Source: Pseudoclavibacter sp. AY1H1 (GTDB lineage Bacteria > Actinomycetota > Actinomycetes > Actinomycetales > Microbacteriaceae). From it: a stretch of DNA of 64,000 bases. The notes below the pieces were generated by a model, which saw only the letters and a program-made list of their open reading frames with translations, was not told the origin of the DNA and searched no databases. Positions 1 to 6,764 of the stretch are shown in pieces (position 1 is the first letter of the stretch; the number at the start of each line of letters is the position of its first letter). The stretch spans positions 1 through 64,000 of the forward strand of contig NZ_PSXX01000019.1 of assembly GCF_002931055.1 (NCBI RefSeq), given 5' to 3'. The position numbers and the translations under genes are program-made.

Positions 1-121
1 GTCTGGGGGTCTGGCGCTGCGCGCCATCCCTCCCGTCGTCCGGCGAGCCGGACTCGGCATCAGTCCTCCCGCTTCGCGGTCGGCGCACTACCGCGTCTGT
101 CAGAGGCGAGTTGCGTTCGAG

Positions 122-141
122 TTGACAGATTGCGCTGTCAA
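122..141. promoter_or_regulatory. Inverted repeat TTGACAG-N6-CTGTCAA
   Basis: A perfect 7-bp inverted repeat with a 6-nt centre lies about 85 bases before the first gene. Its left arm contains a TTGACA -35-like hexamer, but no convincing -10 follows at 17 nt. It could be an operator for that gene. Bases 1-121 show no gene and no other structure that I can support. Confidence 0.35.
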
Positions 142-226
142 TGCGGCCGTGAACCGAACTGCACGCAGCGGACATTCCTATTTCGAAACCGAGGGCAGGT
201 GAGCCCTCCTGACCGATTGGAACCCC

Positions 227-748
227 ATGTTCACCCGAATTACCCGGATATTGACCGGTTTGAGCTGCATCGCTGCGCTCGCAGTTCTCACTGCTCCCCC
301 ATCGGCTGCTGATGTCACTGCCGCACCTGAATCACACTGCGGAGTTCAGATCACATACAACGGTGCAACAAAACAACCTGTCTGCTTTTCTACTGAAAGG
401 GATCGAGACCAATATATGGCGTCGGGTTCGATTAGCAGCGCGTCAGCGAGAGCCGCAAGCGCGTCCACACACATTGGAACTGTGTGGAAGGACGGCAACT
501 ACCAGGGGTCCAGTATGGCCTATTGGGGAACAAACGGATGCTCAGGGAGAACGTTCGGATTTTCGTCGAACACAACAGGTTGGGGAATCAGTTCGGTGAA
601 GGCAGCGAATGGATGTTGGGTGACGCTTTACACCGGCACTTCATACGGCGGCGCTAAGCTCAATTGCACGCCTAACTGCGCCGCGATTGGCTCGTGGAAT
701 GACTCTGTTCGTTCCCTGGTCTTCCGTCCAAAGGGAACCTTTGGGTGA
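227..748 (+). CDS. Secreted peptidase-inhibitor I36-like protein
   Basis: The 173-residue product starts with a Sec signal peptide (about residues 1-28, ending PPSAA before Asp). The mature part has a Cys/Gly/Trp-rich beta-type domain with paired GxW and GCxGR-type motifs, like the beta/gamma-crystallin fold of family I36 (SMPI) inhibitors. Four or more cysteines suggest disulfides outside the cell. A weak purine stretch (TTGGAA) lies upstream of the ATG. It faces the convergent sigma/anti-sigma pair. That it is exported is well supported; the inhibitor assignment rests on fold-pattern resemblance only, and no protease target can be named. Confidence 0.65.
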   Translation: MFTRITRILTGLSCIAALAVLTAPPSAADVTAAPESHCGVQITYNGATKQPVCFSTERDRDQYMASGSISSASARAASASTHIGTVWKDGNYQGSSMAYWGTNGCSGRTFGFSSNTTGWGISSVKAANGCWVTLYTGTSYGGAKLNCTPNCAAIGSWNDSVRSLVFRPKGTFG

Positions 749-751
749 GAT

Positions 752-1261
752 CTATTCCGCGAGTGATGCGAGACCCAAGCTTGGGCAAATTCCAGGGTTA
801 GCGCTTGGCACTACCGCTGCACTTCCGTCTTTCATCACACAAACCTGAAGGTCCGCCGGCGCTTCACCTGGGGGGAGTGCCGGCGCCCTCGGGTCTACAG
901 CCGGCTCTAGTACGCCGGCTTCCCACATCTGCACGCATAGGGCCTTTGCATCTGCGACGCGCCCCTGCTCATCGTCAGTCGCGATCGTTGCCGCTGAGCC
1001 GGGAAAGCTCCCATCTTGGTTCAGCGCGGTTGAACTGGCGCAATGCACCACGGTCTCGTTAGACACGTCCTGGGCTTGGAGCACAGCCGTCGCTCCCGCG
1101 GCCGCGACCCCGCAAATCGCCAACCCACCGACACCAGCCCAGATCCACCGAAGCCGCCGACGTGCACGAGCTGCGGCGGGTTCCGTTTGGACGTGCTGCA
1201 GGAGCATGGTTCGAATCGCCGCCACGCGGGCAGGACTCATCTGAGGATCACTCGAACTCAT
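752..1261 (-). CDS. Single-pass membrane protein, probable anti-sigma partner
   Basis: This 169-residue protein has an Arg-rich cytoplasmic N-terminus (about 1-40), one membrane helix (about 41-63) and an extracytoplasmic tail with several cysteines. Its start overlaps the stop of the ECF sigma gene by 4 bases (ATGA), the usual arrangement of a sigma factor and its membrane anti-sigma factor. No zinc-binding HxxxCxxC anti-sigma motif is visible in the short N-terminus, so the role is inferred from position and topology. It may instead be an accessory sensor. Confidence 0.6.
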   Translation of the reverse strand: MSSSDPQMSPARVAAIRTMLLQHVQTEPAAARARRRLRWIWAGVGGLAICGVAAAGATAVLQAQDVSNETVVHCASSTALNQDGSFPGSAATIATDDEQGRVADAKALCVQMWEAGVLEPAVDPRAPALPPGEAPADLQVCVMKDGSAAVVPSANPGICPSLGLASLAE

Positions 1262-1866
1262 CGGTTGGGCTCCTGCACATCAACTAGATCCTTCTCAAGC
1301 ACCCCATCGGACTCAAGCTCCCGTGCGAGCTGGCGTCGCGCTCGGTGTAGGCGAGACTTGACGGTTCCCTCAGGGATGTCAAGGGCTCTCGCGACCACAG
1401 ATTGCGGTAGTTCCTCGATCAAGCACATGTCAACCACGGCTCGGTCCCCGGACGAGAGCTTACGCAGAGCCCTCCTCAACGACTCGGTCCGTTTTTCGCC
1501 ATCAACGAGCTGCTCGACACTGGCGGCGTGGTCCGCCTCATCGAGACTGGGCGGCAGCGTATCGAGCATGCGGCGGTATCGCCTCTGCGCACGGGTGAAG
1601 TTAAGCGATGTGTTCGTCGTGACCGCGAGCAACCACGGAAGCACCGAGCCGTCCACGATGCGTACCTTGCGCCGAAGCCGCCATGCCTCGAGGAAGACCA
1701 TCGCCACGACGTCTTCAGCATCGGCCACTGCGCCGAGCTTCCTGTACGCCGATCTGAAGACGCGTTCCCGGTGGCGGTCATAGAGCACCGCAAACGAGCG
1801 TTCCGTCCCGGAGATTGCCTCTAACCAGAGCACACCATCCGAAATCTCTGCCCCCGTCACAGTCAA
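1258..1866 (-). CDS. ECF-type RNA polymerase sigma factor
   Basis: The 202-residue protein has the two-domain ECF layout. Region 2 (about residues 25-95) carries the FAVLYDRHRERVFRSAYR and DAEDVVAMVFLEAWR patterns. Region 4 (about 130-185) ends in a helix-turn-helix with SVVARALDIPEGTVKSRLHRA, typical for -35 recognition. There is no SnoaL-like extension. It heads a two-gene operon with the membrane protein that overlaps its stop. The upstream 150 bases lack the S-type promoter found elsewhere in the window, so this pair looks outside that regulon. The family assignment is firm; its signal and targets are unknown. Confidence 0.9.
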   Translation of the reverse strand: MTVTGAEISDGVLWLEAISGTERSFAVLYDRHRERVFRSAYRKLGAVADAEDVVAMVFLEAWRLRRKVRIVDGSVLPWLLAVTTNTSLNFTRAQRRYRRMLDTLPPSLDEADHAASVEQLVDGEKRTESLRRALRKLSSGDRAVVDMCLIEELPQSVVARALDIPEGTVKSRLHRARRQLARELESDGVLEKDLVDVQEPNR

Positions 1867-2011
1867 AGTTTACGAGTCGTATCGGATTCAGCGTGCCAAC
1901 CACGACACGCCGGTGAACCTCCACTGTGAACCTCATACCCCTGACCGGACATCACTAGGCAGGTGGAAGCTCATCCGCCGGGCACCTCTCCCTCTCACTC
2001 ATTGGAGAACT

Positions 2012-3010
2012 ATGACCACGACACACCGCCAGAGCACAGCCCGCAGGTGGACCACCTGCCTCCTCACCGGCGCTCTCGCTGTAGGCACCGCGACATCATT
2101 CGCGATGCCAGCTTTCGCAGACGACAACGAACTATCCTCCGACGAAGTACTCGCCCTCCTTGAGCAGCACGGGGTAGATACAGATCCCGGCGCAGCAGCT
2201 GACGAGGTCACAGATCCCTCCGAAGCTGAACTCCCAGCAGAGTCCACCGGAGAGATCAGCGTCGCGACAAGCGAGAGTGCCGTCACCATCTCCTTGCCGG
2301 AGTCAGGCCTGGACGAGAAGAACGAGCTCACATCGTCAGCCGCATCGTACGACCATGGCGACGGATCCACGAGCGTTCCCATCGCCAGCCCGAGCGGCCT
2401 GCAAATCGTGACCATCATTGACGGCCCGGACGCACCGACGTCCTACACCTATCAGTTCCAAACCGACGGGGGGCGGCTCGAAGTTGTCGAAAGCGGAGAA
2501 GTCGCAATCTACGACGCGGCCGGGGATCTCGTAGGTGCCGTCGATGTGCCGTGGGCGAAAGATGACAGCGGCCGCGACCTGCCCACGCACTACGTCGTTG
2601 ACGGCGACAGCTTGACGCAGGTCGTCGACCACACCTCAGTGGAAGGCACCGTTTACCCGGTCGTTGCTGATCCGAACTACACCAACTCCATATTCACCAA
2701 GAGCACGGTGTCGGCGTACTCGGCGTCCAACCCGGGTTACAAAGTGTCCGCATACATTTCCGCCTACGGGCGTCTGCTTTATGCTGGCAACAGCGGGCAA
2801 TTCAGTTCGGTCGGCTGGGGAATTCTGTCGTCCAACCACCCCGGATACATCAACAACAAGCCGACCATGTACCAGCAGTGGCGATGCCACATCACCGGCG
2901 GATTCGCTGAGTGGGGTAGCTGGGACCTCGAGACAGGGCGCTCGAACAACCCCAACTGGGTGACACGAATTGGTACCGTATGGCCAGCATCGAAGGTCTG
3001 CAACTGGTAA
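2012..3010 (+). CDS. Secreted DUF2599-domain protein
   Basis: The start is taken at 2012 because GGAG precedes it by 4 bases and a clean signal peptide follows (basic TTTHRQSTARR, hydrophobic core, AFA before Asp-Asp). An upstream in-frame start would bury that signal. The 332-residue protein has an acidic N-terminal region, a central beta domain ending in YPVVADP, as in many actinobacterial exoproteins, and a C-terminal DUF2599-like domain with QQWRCH, WDLETGR and a terminal CNW. Some DUF2599 exoproteins are suspected antagonists or wall-associated proteins, but the activity is not known. It is tightly followed by a polytopic membrane protein. Confidence 0.7.
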   Translation: MTTTHRQSTARRWTTCLLTGALAVGTATSFAMPAFADDNELSSDEVLALLEQHGVDTDPGAAADEVTDPSEAELPAESTGEISVATSESAVTISLPESGLDEKNELTSSAASYDHGDGSTSVPIASPSGLQIVTIIDGPDAPTSYTYQFQTDGGRLEVVESGEVAIYDAAGDLVGAVDVPWAKDDSGRDLPTHYVVDGDSLTQVVDHTSVEGTVYPVVADPNYTNSIFTKSTVSAYSASNPGYKVSAYISAYGRLLYAGNSGQFSSVGWGILSSNHPGYINNKPTMYQQWRCHITGGFAEWGSWDLETGRSNNPNWVTRIGTVWPASKVCNW

Positions 3011-3021
3011 GGAACCAACCC

Positions 3022-3510
3022 ATGACCACGCCGAACTACGCACGGGCTTCGCTCATCGTCGCAACCGCATCGCTAATTCCCTACGGCTTGTTCGCCAGCC
3101 TGTACTGGCCGTTCACTGCCATCAGCGAAGATGTTTTCAGCGACGCTTACAGCAAGCTCTACGTTGGCAACCTCATAGCTCTCCTCATCGTGACGGCGAT
3201 TTGGGCGCTACTTGTTGCCGGTGGGGCAGTTTGGCTCGGGGCACGGTCCACAGCCCTGCGAGGGCAGGGCCGCACATCAACGGCGTTCGCTCAGGTATTG
3301 CTCCTCACAGGCGCAGGCGCAGTCACACTCGTGGGCCCAACGACCTTCGCGAGCGTAGCTCTGTACAACGTCGTCAATTGGGATGCTGCCTACCCGGACA
3401 ACGCCACACCCGTTGTCCTCTGGGGTGGTGCCCTTCTGATGATTTGCGCCGGGGCGATCGGAGTGATCGACGCTCTGAGGACTCGACGCGAGGTGAACAC
3501 CATCCACTAG
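3022..3510 (+). CDS. Four-helix membrane protein paired with the DUF2599 exoprotein
   Basis: The ATG at 3022 has AAGGA 8 bases upstream, overlapping the end of the preceding gene, so the two genes are co-transcribed and probably coupled. The 162-residue product has about four hydrophobic helices (near residues 8-30, 48-72, 85-110 and 125-148) and a short basic tail. I do not recognise the family. A cotranscribed exoprotein and polytopic membrane protein could be a toxin/immunity or secretion pair; this is inference from arrangement only. A strong terminator closes the operon. Confidence 0.7.
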   Translation: MTTPNYARASLIVATASLIPYGLFASLYWPFTAISEDVFSDAYSKLYVGNLIALLIVTAIWALLVAGGAVWLGARSTALRGQGRTSTAFAQVLLLTGAGAVTLVGPTTFASVALYNVVNWDAAYPDNATPVVLWGGALLMICAGAIGVIDALRTRREVNTIH

Positions 3511-3555
3511 TCAGCGTCGAATGACAGGCGGTGTGCCGAGCACGCCGCGGGTCGA

Positions 3556-3583
3556 GTGGGGCAGCCCAGTTGGGCTGCCCCAC
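3556..3583 (+). terminator. Strong hairpin terminator after the DUF2599 operon
   Basis: A perfect 13-bp stem (GTGGGGCAGCCCA and its complement) with a 2-nt loop is followed by TTTGTT. Confidence 0.85.
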
Positions 3584-3620
3584 TTTGTTCTCAACCGCAA
3601 CTCGCAGCCCGGAATGACAG

Positions 3621-3678
3621 TGCGTGCGGGTTGACACTTTCCTTCGGTCCAGCTAAGTTAGTAACTGTCAGAGTTACT
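3621..3678 (+). promoter_or_regulatory. Promoter/operator A (first of four repeated promoters)
   Basis: TTGACA at 3631-3636, a 17-nt spacer and TAAGTT at 3654-3659 form a near-consensus promoter. The operator AGTAACT-GTCAG-AGTTACT (3660-3678) lies over the start-site region. The GCGTGCGGG block just before the -35 box is shared with the other copies. It drives the gene at 3703. Confidence 0.8.
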
Positions 3679-3702
3679 AACTTTCAGATCGGAGAACGCC
3701 TC

Positions 3703-4170
3703 ATGACCGCCCTTCTTCTCGCCTCGTCCATCACTCCCCCCGTGGTGTCACAGACACTCGTCGCCCTCATCAAGCGAGATCACCTCATCTCGCAACTCGC
3801 AGAAGCACGATCAGAGTTCGAAACCCTCGCCACGCGACGGGTCCGCGGGGACGATCCACGCCTCGAGAACTTCTGGGACGACGCCCACGAAATCAGCCGA
3901 GATCATGAATGGTGCGAGGTCTACGACCGGATCGTCGAAGCCATGCGAGGCCCTGAGCGATACCAGGAAAGCGACTACGACGTGACGGTAACCGTCTCAC
4001 TCCTCATCGACGTCCCCTACACGGTGCGAGCAACCAGCGCCGACTCAGCACGAGATGTGGCCTACGACTCGTTTGAAACTGCAGATGCCATCGAGTACAT
4101 GCGCAGTTACGGCAACACGGCCTACAACAACGTGAGAGACATCGACATTCAAGAAGTCGAAGTCGACTAG
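3703..4170 (+). CDS. Plasmid-type hypothetical protein, paralogue of the next gene
   Basis: This start lies just downstream of promoter A and has GGAGA 8 bases before the ATG. The 155-residue acidic protein has a helical N-terminal half and a C-terminal alpha/beta half (from about residue 85). It shares with the gene at 4280 the pattern DDxRxExxW, then a GPxxxxxxY step, then an AR-A-YxxF helix and a final RDxxI strand. No catalytic motif is visible and the family is not recognised. Possession of the same promoter and operator as its paralogue suggests dosage or regulatory use on the element. Confidence 0.7.
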   Translation: MTALLLASSITPPVVSQTLVALIKRDHLISQLAEARSEFETLATRRVRGDDPRLENFWDDAHEISRDHEWCEVYDRIVEAMRGPERYQESDYDVTVTVSLLIDVPYTVRATSADSARDVAYDSFETADAIEYMRSYGNTAYNNVRDIDIQEVEVD

Positions 4171-4173
4171 GGC

Positions 4174-4210
4174 CGTACAAGTGGGGCCGGTTCCCGGCCC
4201 CACTTGTACG
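4174..4210 (+). terminator. Hairpin terminator with perfect 17-bp stem
   Basis: The stem runs CGTACAAGTGGGGCCGG with a 3-nt loop and an exact complement. It ends only 6 bases before the -35 box of promoter B, which insulates the two paralogous genes. Confidence 0.85.
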
Positions 4211-4216
4211 TGCAGG

Positions 4217-4265
4217 TTGACACTTTTTCATCGAGCGACTACACTTAGTAACTGTCAGAGTTACT
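4217..4265 (+). promoter_or_regulatory. Promoter/operator B
   Basis: TTGACA (4217-4222), a 17-nt spacer and TACACT (4240-4245) are followed by the full palindrome AGTAACT-GTCAG-AGTTACT (4247-4265), identical to the operator of copy A. AAGGAG and the ATG of the second paralogue follow. Confidence 0.85.
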
Positions 4266-4279
4266 AACAAAGGAGCACC

Positions 4280-4708
4280 ATGAACCACAACCTCGACTCA
4301 GCACTCGCCGAGCACAACGCCCGACTTCAGGCCGAACTCGACGCAATGCTCGGCAGAGTCACCACCGAACGACACACCCAAATCCGCCCCGACGACAGCC
4401 GCATGGAATCACTCTGGCGACTCGCCCTCCGCTACGCGACCAGCCAGAACGAACTCGACAAGTTCCACACGGCCATCGAAGCCCTCGGCGGACCCGACTT
4501 CGAAAGCCCTTACCGCATCGGCGTCCGAGGCTCACTGCAACTCACGGGCTACTTCAACCTGACCGCCCTCAACGACGAACACGCACGCGAAAACGCCACC
4601 TACGAGGCGTTCAACACCCTCTCGCGCAACCTCGCACTGATCGGCTTCAACATCAACGGCAACAGCATGCGAGACCTCGAAGTCATCCACCTCCGCCGAA
4701 CTTCCTGA
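4280..4708 (+). CDS. Plasmid-type hypothetical protein, paralogue of the gene at 3703
   Basis: The 142-residue product has a helical N-terminus (about 1-80) and an alpha/beta C-terminal half with the same spaced motifs as its neighbour: DDSRMESLW, GGPDFES-Y, ARENATYEAF and a closing RDLEVI strand. AAGGAG 5 bases before the ATG is an excellent ribosome site. Sequence divergence between the two copies is large while their promoters are almost identical, so the promoter has been conserved or homogenised separately from the coding part. No function can be assigned. Confidence 0.75.
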   Translation: MNHNLDSALAEHNARLQAELDAMLGRVTTERHTQIRPDDSRMESLWRLALRYATSQNELDKFHTAIEALGGPDFESPYRIGVRGSLQLTGYFNLTALNDEHARENATYEAFNTLSRNLALIGFNINGNSMRDLEVIHLRRTS

Positions 4709-4712
4709 GCCA

Positions 4713-4748
4713 CACTGGGGGCCGTGGCCACCACCACGGCCCCCAGTG
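4713..4748 (+). terminator. Hairpin terminator
   Basis: A 15-bp perfect stem (CACTGGGGGCCGTGG) with a 6-nt loop directly follows the second paralogue. Confidence 0.85.
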
Positions 4749-4774
4749 GCCGTCCCCACATGTCTGCGTGCGGG

Positions 4775-4816
4775 TTGACATGTGGACAGGAATCGACTAC
4801 ACTTAGTAACTGTCAG
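4775..4816 (+). promoter_or_regulatory. Promoter C with operator half-site
   Basis: TTGACA (4775-4780), 17 nt and TACACT (4798-4803) are followed by AGTAACT-GTCAG at 4805-4816. The second palindrome arm is missing. No good gene lies between this promoter and promoter D, so it may transcribe a short RNA or act as a tandem promoter for the DUF3560 gene. Confidence 0.75.
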
Positions 4817-5104
4817 GTATACAAACTTAACAGCGAAAATTCGCCCGCTAGCCCAGCAAAACAGGGGATGTGCAGAACCTCACCCACGAGCAGCCAGATG
4901 CGCTCGCGGGAGTGCGGCACACAGGCTTCATGTCATTGCTGATCCAGTGTTGCGTGCAGGTTGACAGATTCCAAATGGCCGACTACACTTAGTAACTGTC
5001 ACCAATACAAACTAAACAGAGACCACACCACCCGCCCACGCCAGGAACTCAACCCCCAGGCCGCGCTCGCGGGAGGCTCAGAACTTCGAGTCAGGGGAAC
5101 CCGA
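4817..5104 (+). repeat. Duplicated untranslated leader around promoters C and D
   Basis: After promoters C and D the transcribed leaders share ATACAAACT (4819-4827 and 5005-5013), an AACAG element, and GCGCTCGCGGGAG (4900-4912 and 5063-5075), in the same order. This is a duplicated promoter-plus-leader unit. A 24-codon reading frame at about 4868-4942 has no credible ribosome site. Otherwise I see no gene in 4709-5104. Confidence 0.55.
4961..5001 (+). promoter_or_regulatory. Promoter D with operator half-site
   Basis: TTGACA (4961-4966), 17 nt and TACACT (4984-4989) precede AGTAACT at 4991-4997 followed by GTCAC. It is the nearest promoter to the DUF3560 gene, leaving a leader of about 110 nt. 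Confidence 0.8.
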
Positions 5105-6064
5105 ATGATCACCATCACCCACACCCACGAGGCCGGCACCACGGCAGCCGGCACTAACCGCGGGGACGGCACCGCCGACATTTTCAAGCGCGAGGGATGG
5201 CGCTGGGGGCGCAGCATCAGCTGTTGGTACCTACCTCACAGCCGCGACAAGGTCGCGAACCGGTACCGGATCAAGGACGCGGCACGAGCACTCGAGGCAG
5301 CCGGCCGCCAGGTCACCCTCACCGTCGATGACACAGCCCGACCAGCTGCGCAGGTCGAGGCCGACAGAGCGGCCCGTCAGGCCCACCGCGTCACCGGCCT
5401 CACCACCCGCGCCGCCCACCTCGCCGAAATCGAGAAGAGCGCCGATGCCCGCCTCGAAGTCGCGAAACAGTCAGTCCCACCCATGGGGCAGCCGATCCTG
5501 GTCGGTCACCACTCCGAGAGCAAACACCGGAGGTCGATCGACAAGCTCGACAAGGCCATGCGTCAGAGCATCGACGCCGGCCTCAACGCCCAACGCGGGG
5601 AGCAGGCAGCCGCCACCGCGGCGAAGACCACTGAGCACCGCTACAGCCCGATCACCGTCGCCAACCGCATCGAGAACATCGAGAAAGAGATCCGCAGTGT
5701 CGAGCGGCTCCTCAACGGCTACCGACGAGCCCCCGGGACCCCGTACGCCGAGGACGTCCCGCCGGCAACCGGCGAAGTCCGTGACCAACTGCTCAACCGG
5801 CGCAACATCGAGTCCGACGCCCTCACATACTGGCAGCAGATCCGCGCCGACCAGGTGGCGGACGGCGCGACCACGAACTATCAAGCGAGCGACATCGCGA
5901 AGGGTGACGAGGTGCTGTACCGAGGGTCCTGGTACGAGGTTGCGCGCGTCAACGAGAAGACAGTGAGCGTGCTCGTTCGACCTGGATCGACTGTGACCCA
6001 CACCATTGCCTACGCCAAGCTGCGCGACCACAGGGCCGCAGACACCAGCCCACTATCCTCCTAG
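5105..6064 (+). CDS. DUF3560-domain plasmid protein
   Basis: The start at 5105 is downstream of promoters C/D and has AGGGGAA before it. The 319-residue protein opens with ITITHTHEAGTTAAGT-RGDG and continues with WRWGRSISCWYLPHSRD and GQPILVGHHSE-KHRR. These are the hallmark blocks of the DUF3560 family, common on actinobacterial plasmids and phages. A helical Ala-rich middle (about 85-215) is followed by a beta-rich tail (about 250-319) with a GDEVLYRGSWYEV barrel-like strand set. The biochemical role of DUF3560 is not established. It ends in an elaborate terminator hairpin. Confidence 0.85.
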   Translation: MITITHTHEAGTTAAGTNRGDGTADIFKREGWRWGRSISCWYLPHSRDKVANRYRIKDAARALEAAGRQVTLTVDDTARPAAQVEADRAARQAHRVTGLTTRAAHLAEIEKSADARLEVAKQSVPPMGQPILVGHHSESKHRRSIDKLDKAMRQSIDAGLNAQRGEQAAATAAKTTEHRYSPITVANRIENIEKEIRSVERLLNGYRRAPGTPYAEDVPPATGEVRDQLLNRRNIESDALTYWQQIRADQVADGATTNYQASDIAKGDEVLYRGSWYEVARVNEKTVSVLVRPGSTVTHTIAYAKLRDHRAADTSPLSS

Positions 6065-6067
6065 GAC

Positions 6068-6127
6068 GGGCGCCAGACCGCAGAGTAGTAACTCTGACAA
6101 GCCGCTTCTCCTCGCGGTCTGGTGCCC
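6068..6127 (+). terminator. Nested terminator hairpin containing an operator-like half-site
   Basis: GGGCGCCAGACCGC (6068-6081) pairs with 6114-6127, with one G-T pair. Inside it, CAGAGT-AGTA-ACTCTG (6081-6096) forms a second stem, and AGTAACT-CTGAC (6087-6098) matches one arm plus centre of the operator at promoters A and B in reverse orientation. It ends transcription of the DUF3560 gene and may also bind the same regulator. Confidence 0.6.
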
Positions 6128-6166
6128 CTCCGTCTCCGTGCTCACCACTCACGAACGGAACGACCC

Positions 6167-6667
6167 ATGACTCACCCAGCAGCATTCGTCCAGCTCATCG
6201 GCGAACTCCAGCTCACCGCCAACGCGGCCGCCAAGGCCAAGGCGGAGAAGCAGCAGCTGACTATCAAGCGCAACGACCTCTGCGGCCAGGCACTCGGTGC
6301 CGGCATCAAAATGGCGGCGCTCGCCAGGCTCTCCGGCATCAGCCGAGCCATGCTCTACAAGCTCAACCCAGCACCAACGGTGCCTGCTGGAGGCGAAAGC
6401 ACTGAGACCCTCCGAGCGCGGCTCGAGGACACCGCCGAACGGCTGCGTGCCGCCGATCACGAGCTCGCGATGAACATCACCCGCCGCGGGCAGATCCTGC
6501 GCACCATCAGCGTGCACTTCCCGAACGCACTCGCAGTCAAGGAAATCGCCGGCTTCTCCGGCCTCAGTTACGACCGAGCTCGGCGCTACATGGAGGACGA
6601 CACGATCAAGCCCGATCACATTCCCGCGGAAATCGATGTCCAAATCGATGCCGCCGAAGGCCACTAA
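6167..6667 (+). CDS. Coiled-coil protein with two helix-turn-helix motifs
   Basis: The 166-residue product starts with a helical segment (1-45) and has two predicted helix-turn-helix stretches, ALARLSGISRAMLYKL (about 52-68) and VKEIAGFSGLSYDRARRYM (about 122-141), separated by a coiled-coil-like helix. It is probably a DNA-binding regulator or structural protein. The gene at 16048 has the same helix/HTH/helix/HTH layout, so the two form a family on this element. Its last codons contain promoter S8 for the next gene. Start choice: GGAACG precedes the ATG. Confidence 0.65.
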   Translation: MTHPAAFVQLIGELQLTANAAAKAKAEKQQLTIKRNDLCGQALGAGIKMAALARLSGISRAMLYKLNPAPTVPAGGESTETLRARLEDTAERLRAADHELAMNITRRGQILRTISVHFPNALAVKEIAGFSGLSYDRARRYMEDDTIKPDHIPAEIDVQIDAAEGH

Positions 6668-6670
6668 CTA
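6637..6670 (+). promoter_or_regulatory. S-type promoter S8
   Basis: TGTCCAAA (6637-6644), 15 nt, then GCCACTAACTA (6660-6670). It overlaps the 3' end of the preceding coding region and points to the exported HNH nuclease gene. Confidence 0.75.
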
Positions 6671-6702
6671 CGTAGGCCCATCCGGCTGCACCCTGCGGGC
6701 CC

Positions 6703-6736
6703 AAGGGGGCTGACTCGTCACGCGAGCAGCCCCCTT
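6703..6736 (+). terminator. Hairpin between promoter S8 and the HNH gene
   Basis: AAGGGGGCTG pairs with CAGCCCCCTT around a 14-nt loop. It would terminate the upstream gene, but it also lies inside the leader of the S8 transcript, so it may act as an attenuator or stabilising leader. Confidence 0.6.
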
Positions 6737-6764
6737 CCGCATACCCAGAGCAAGGACACCGACC

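Noticed and set aside
4868-4942. 24-codon frame between promoters C and D
   Set aside because: No proper ribosome-site spacing and an odd Cys/Ser-rich product; a non-coding leader is more likely.
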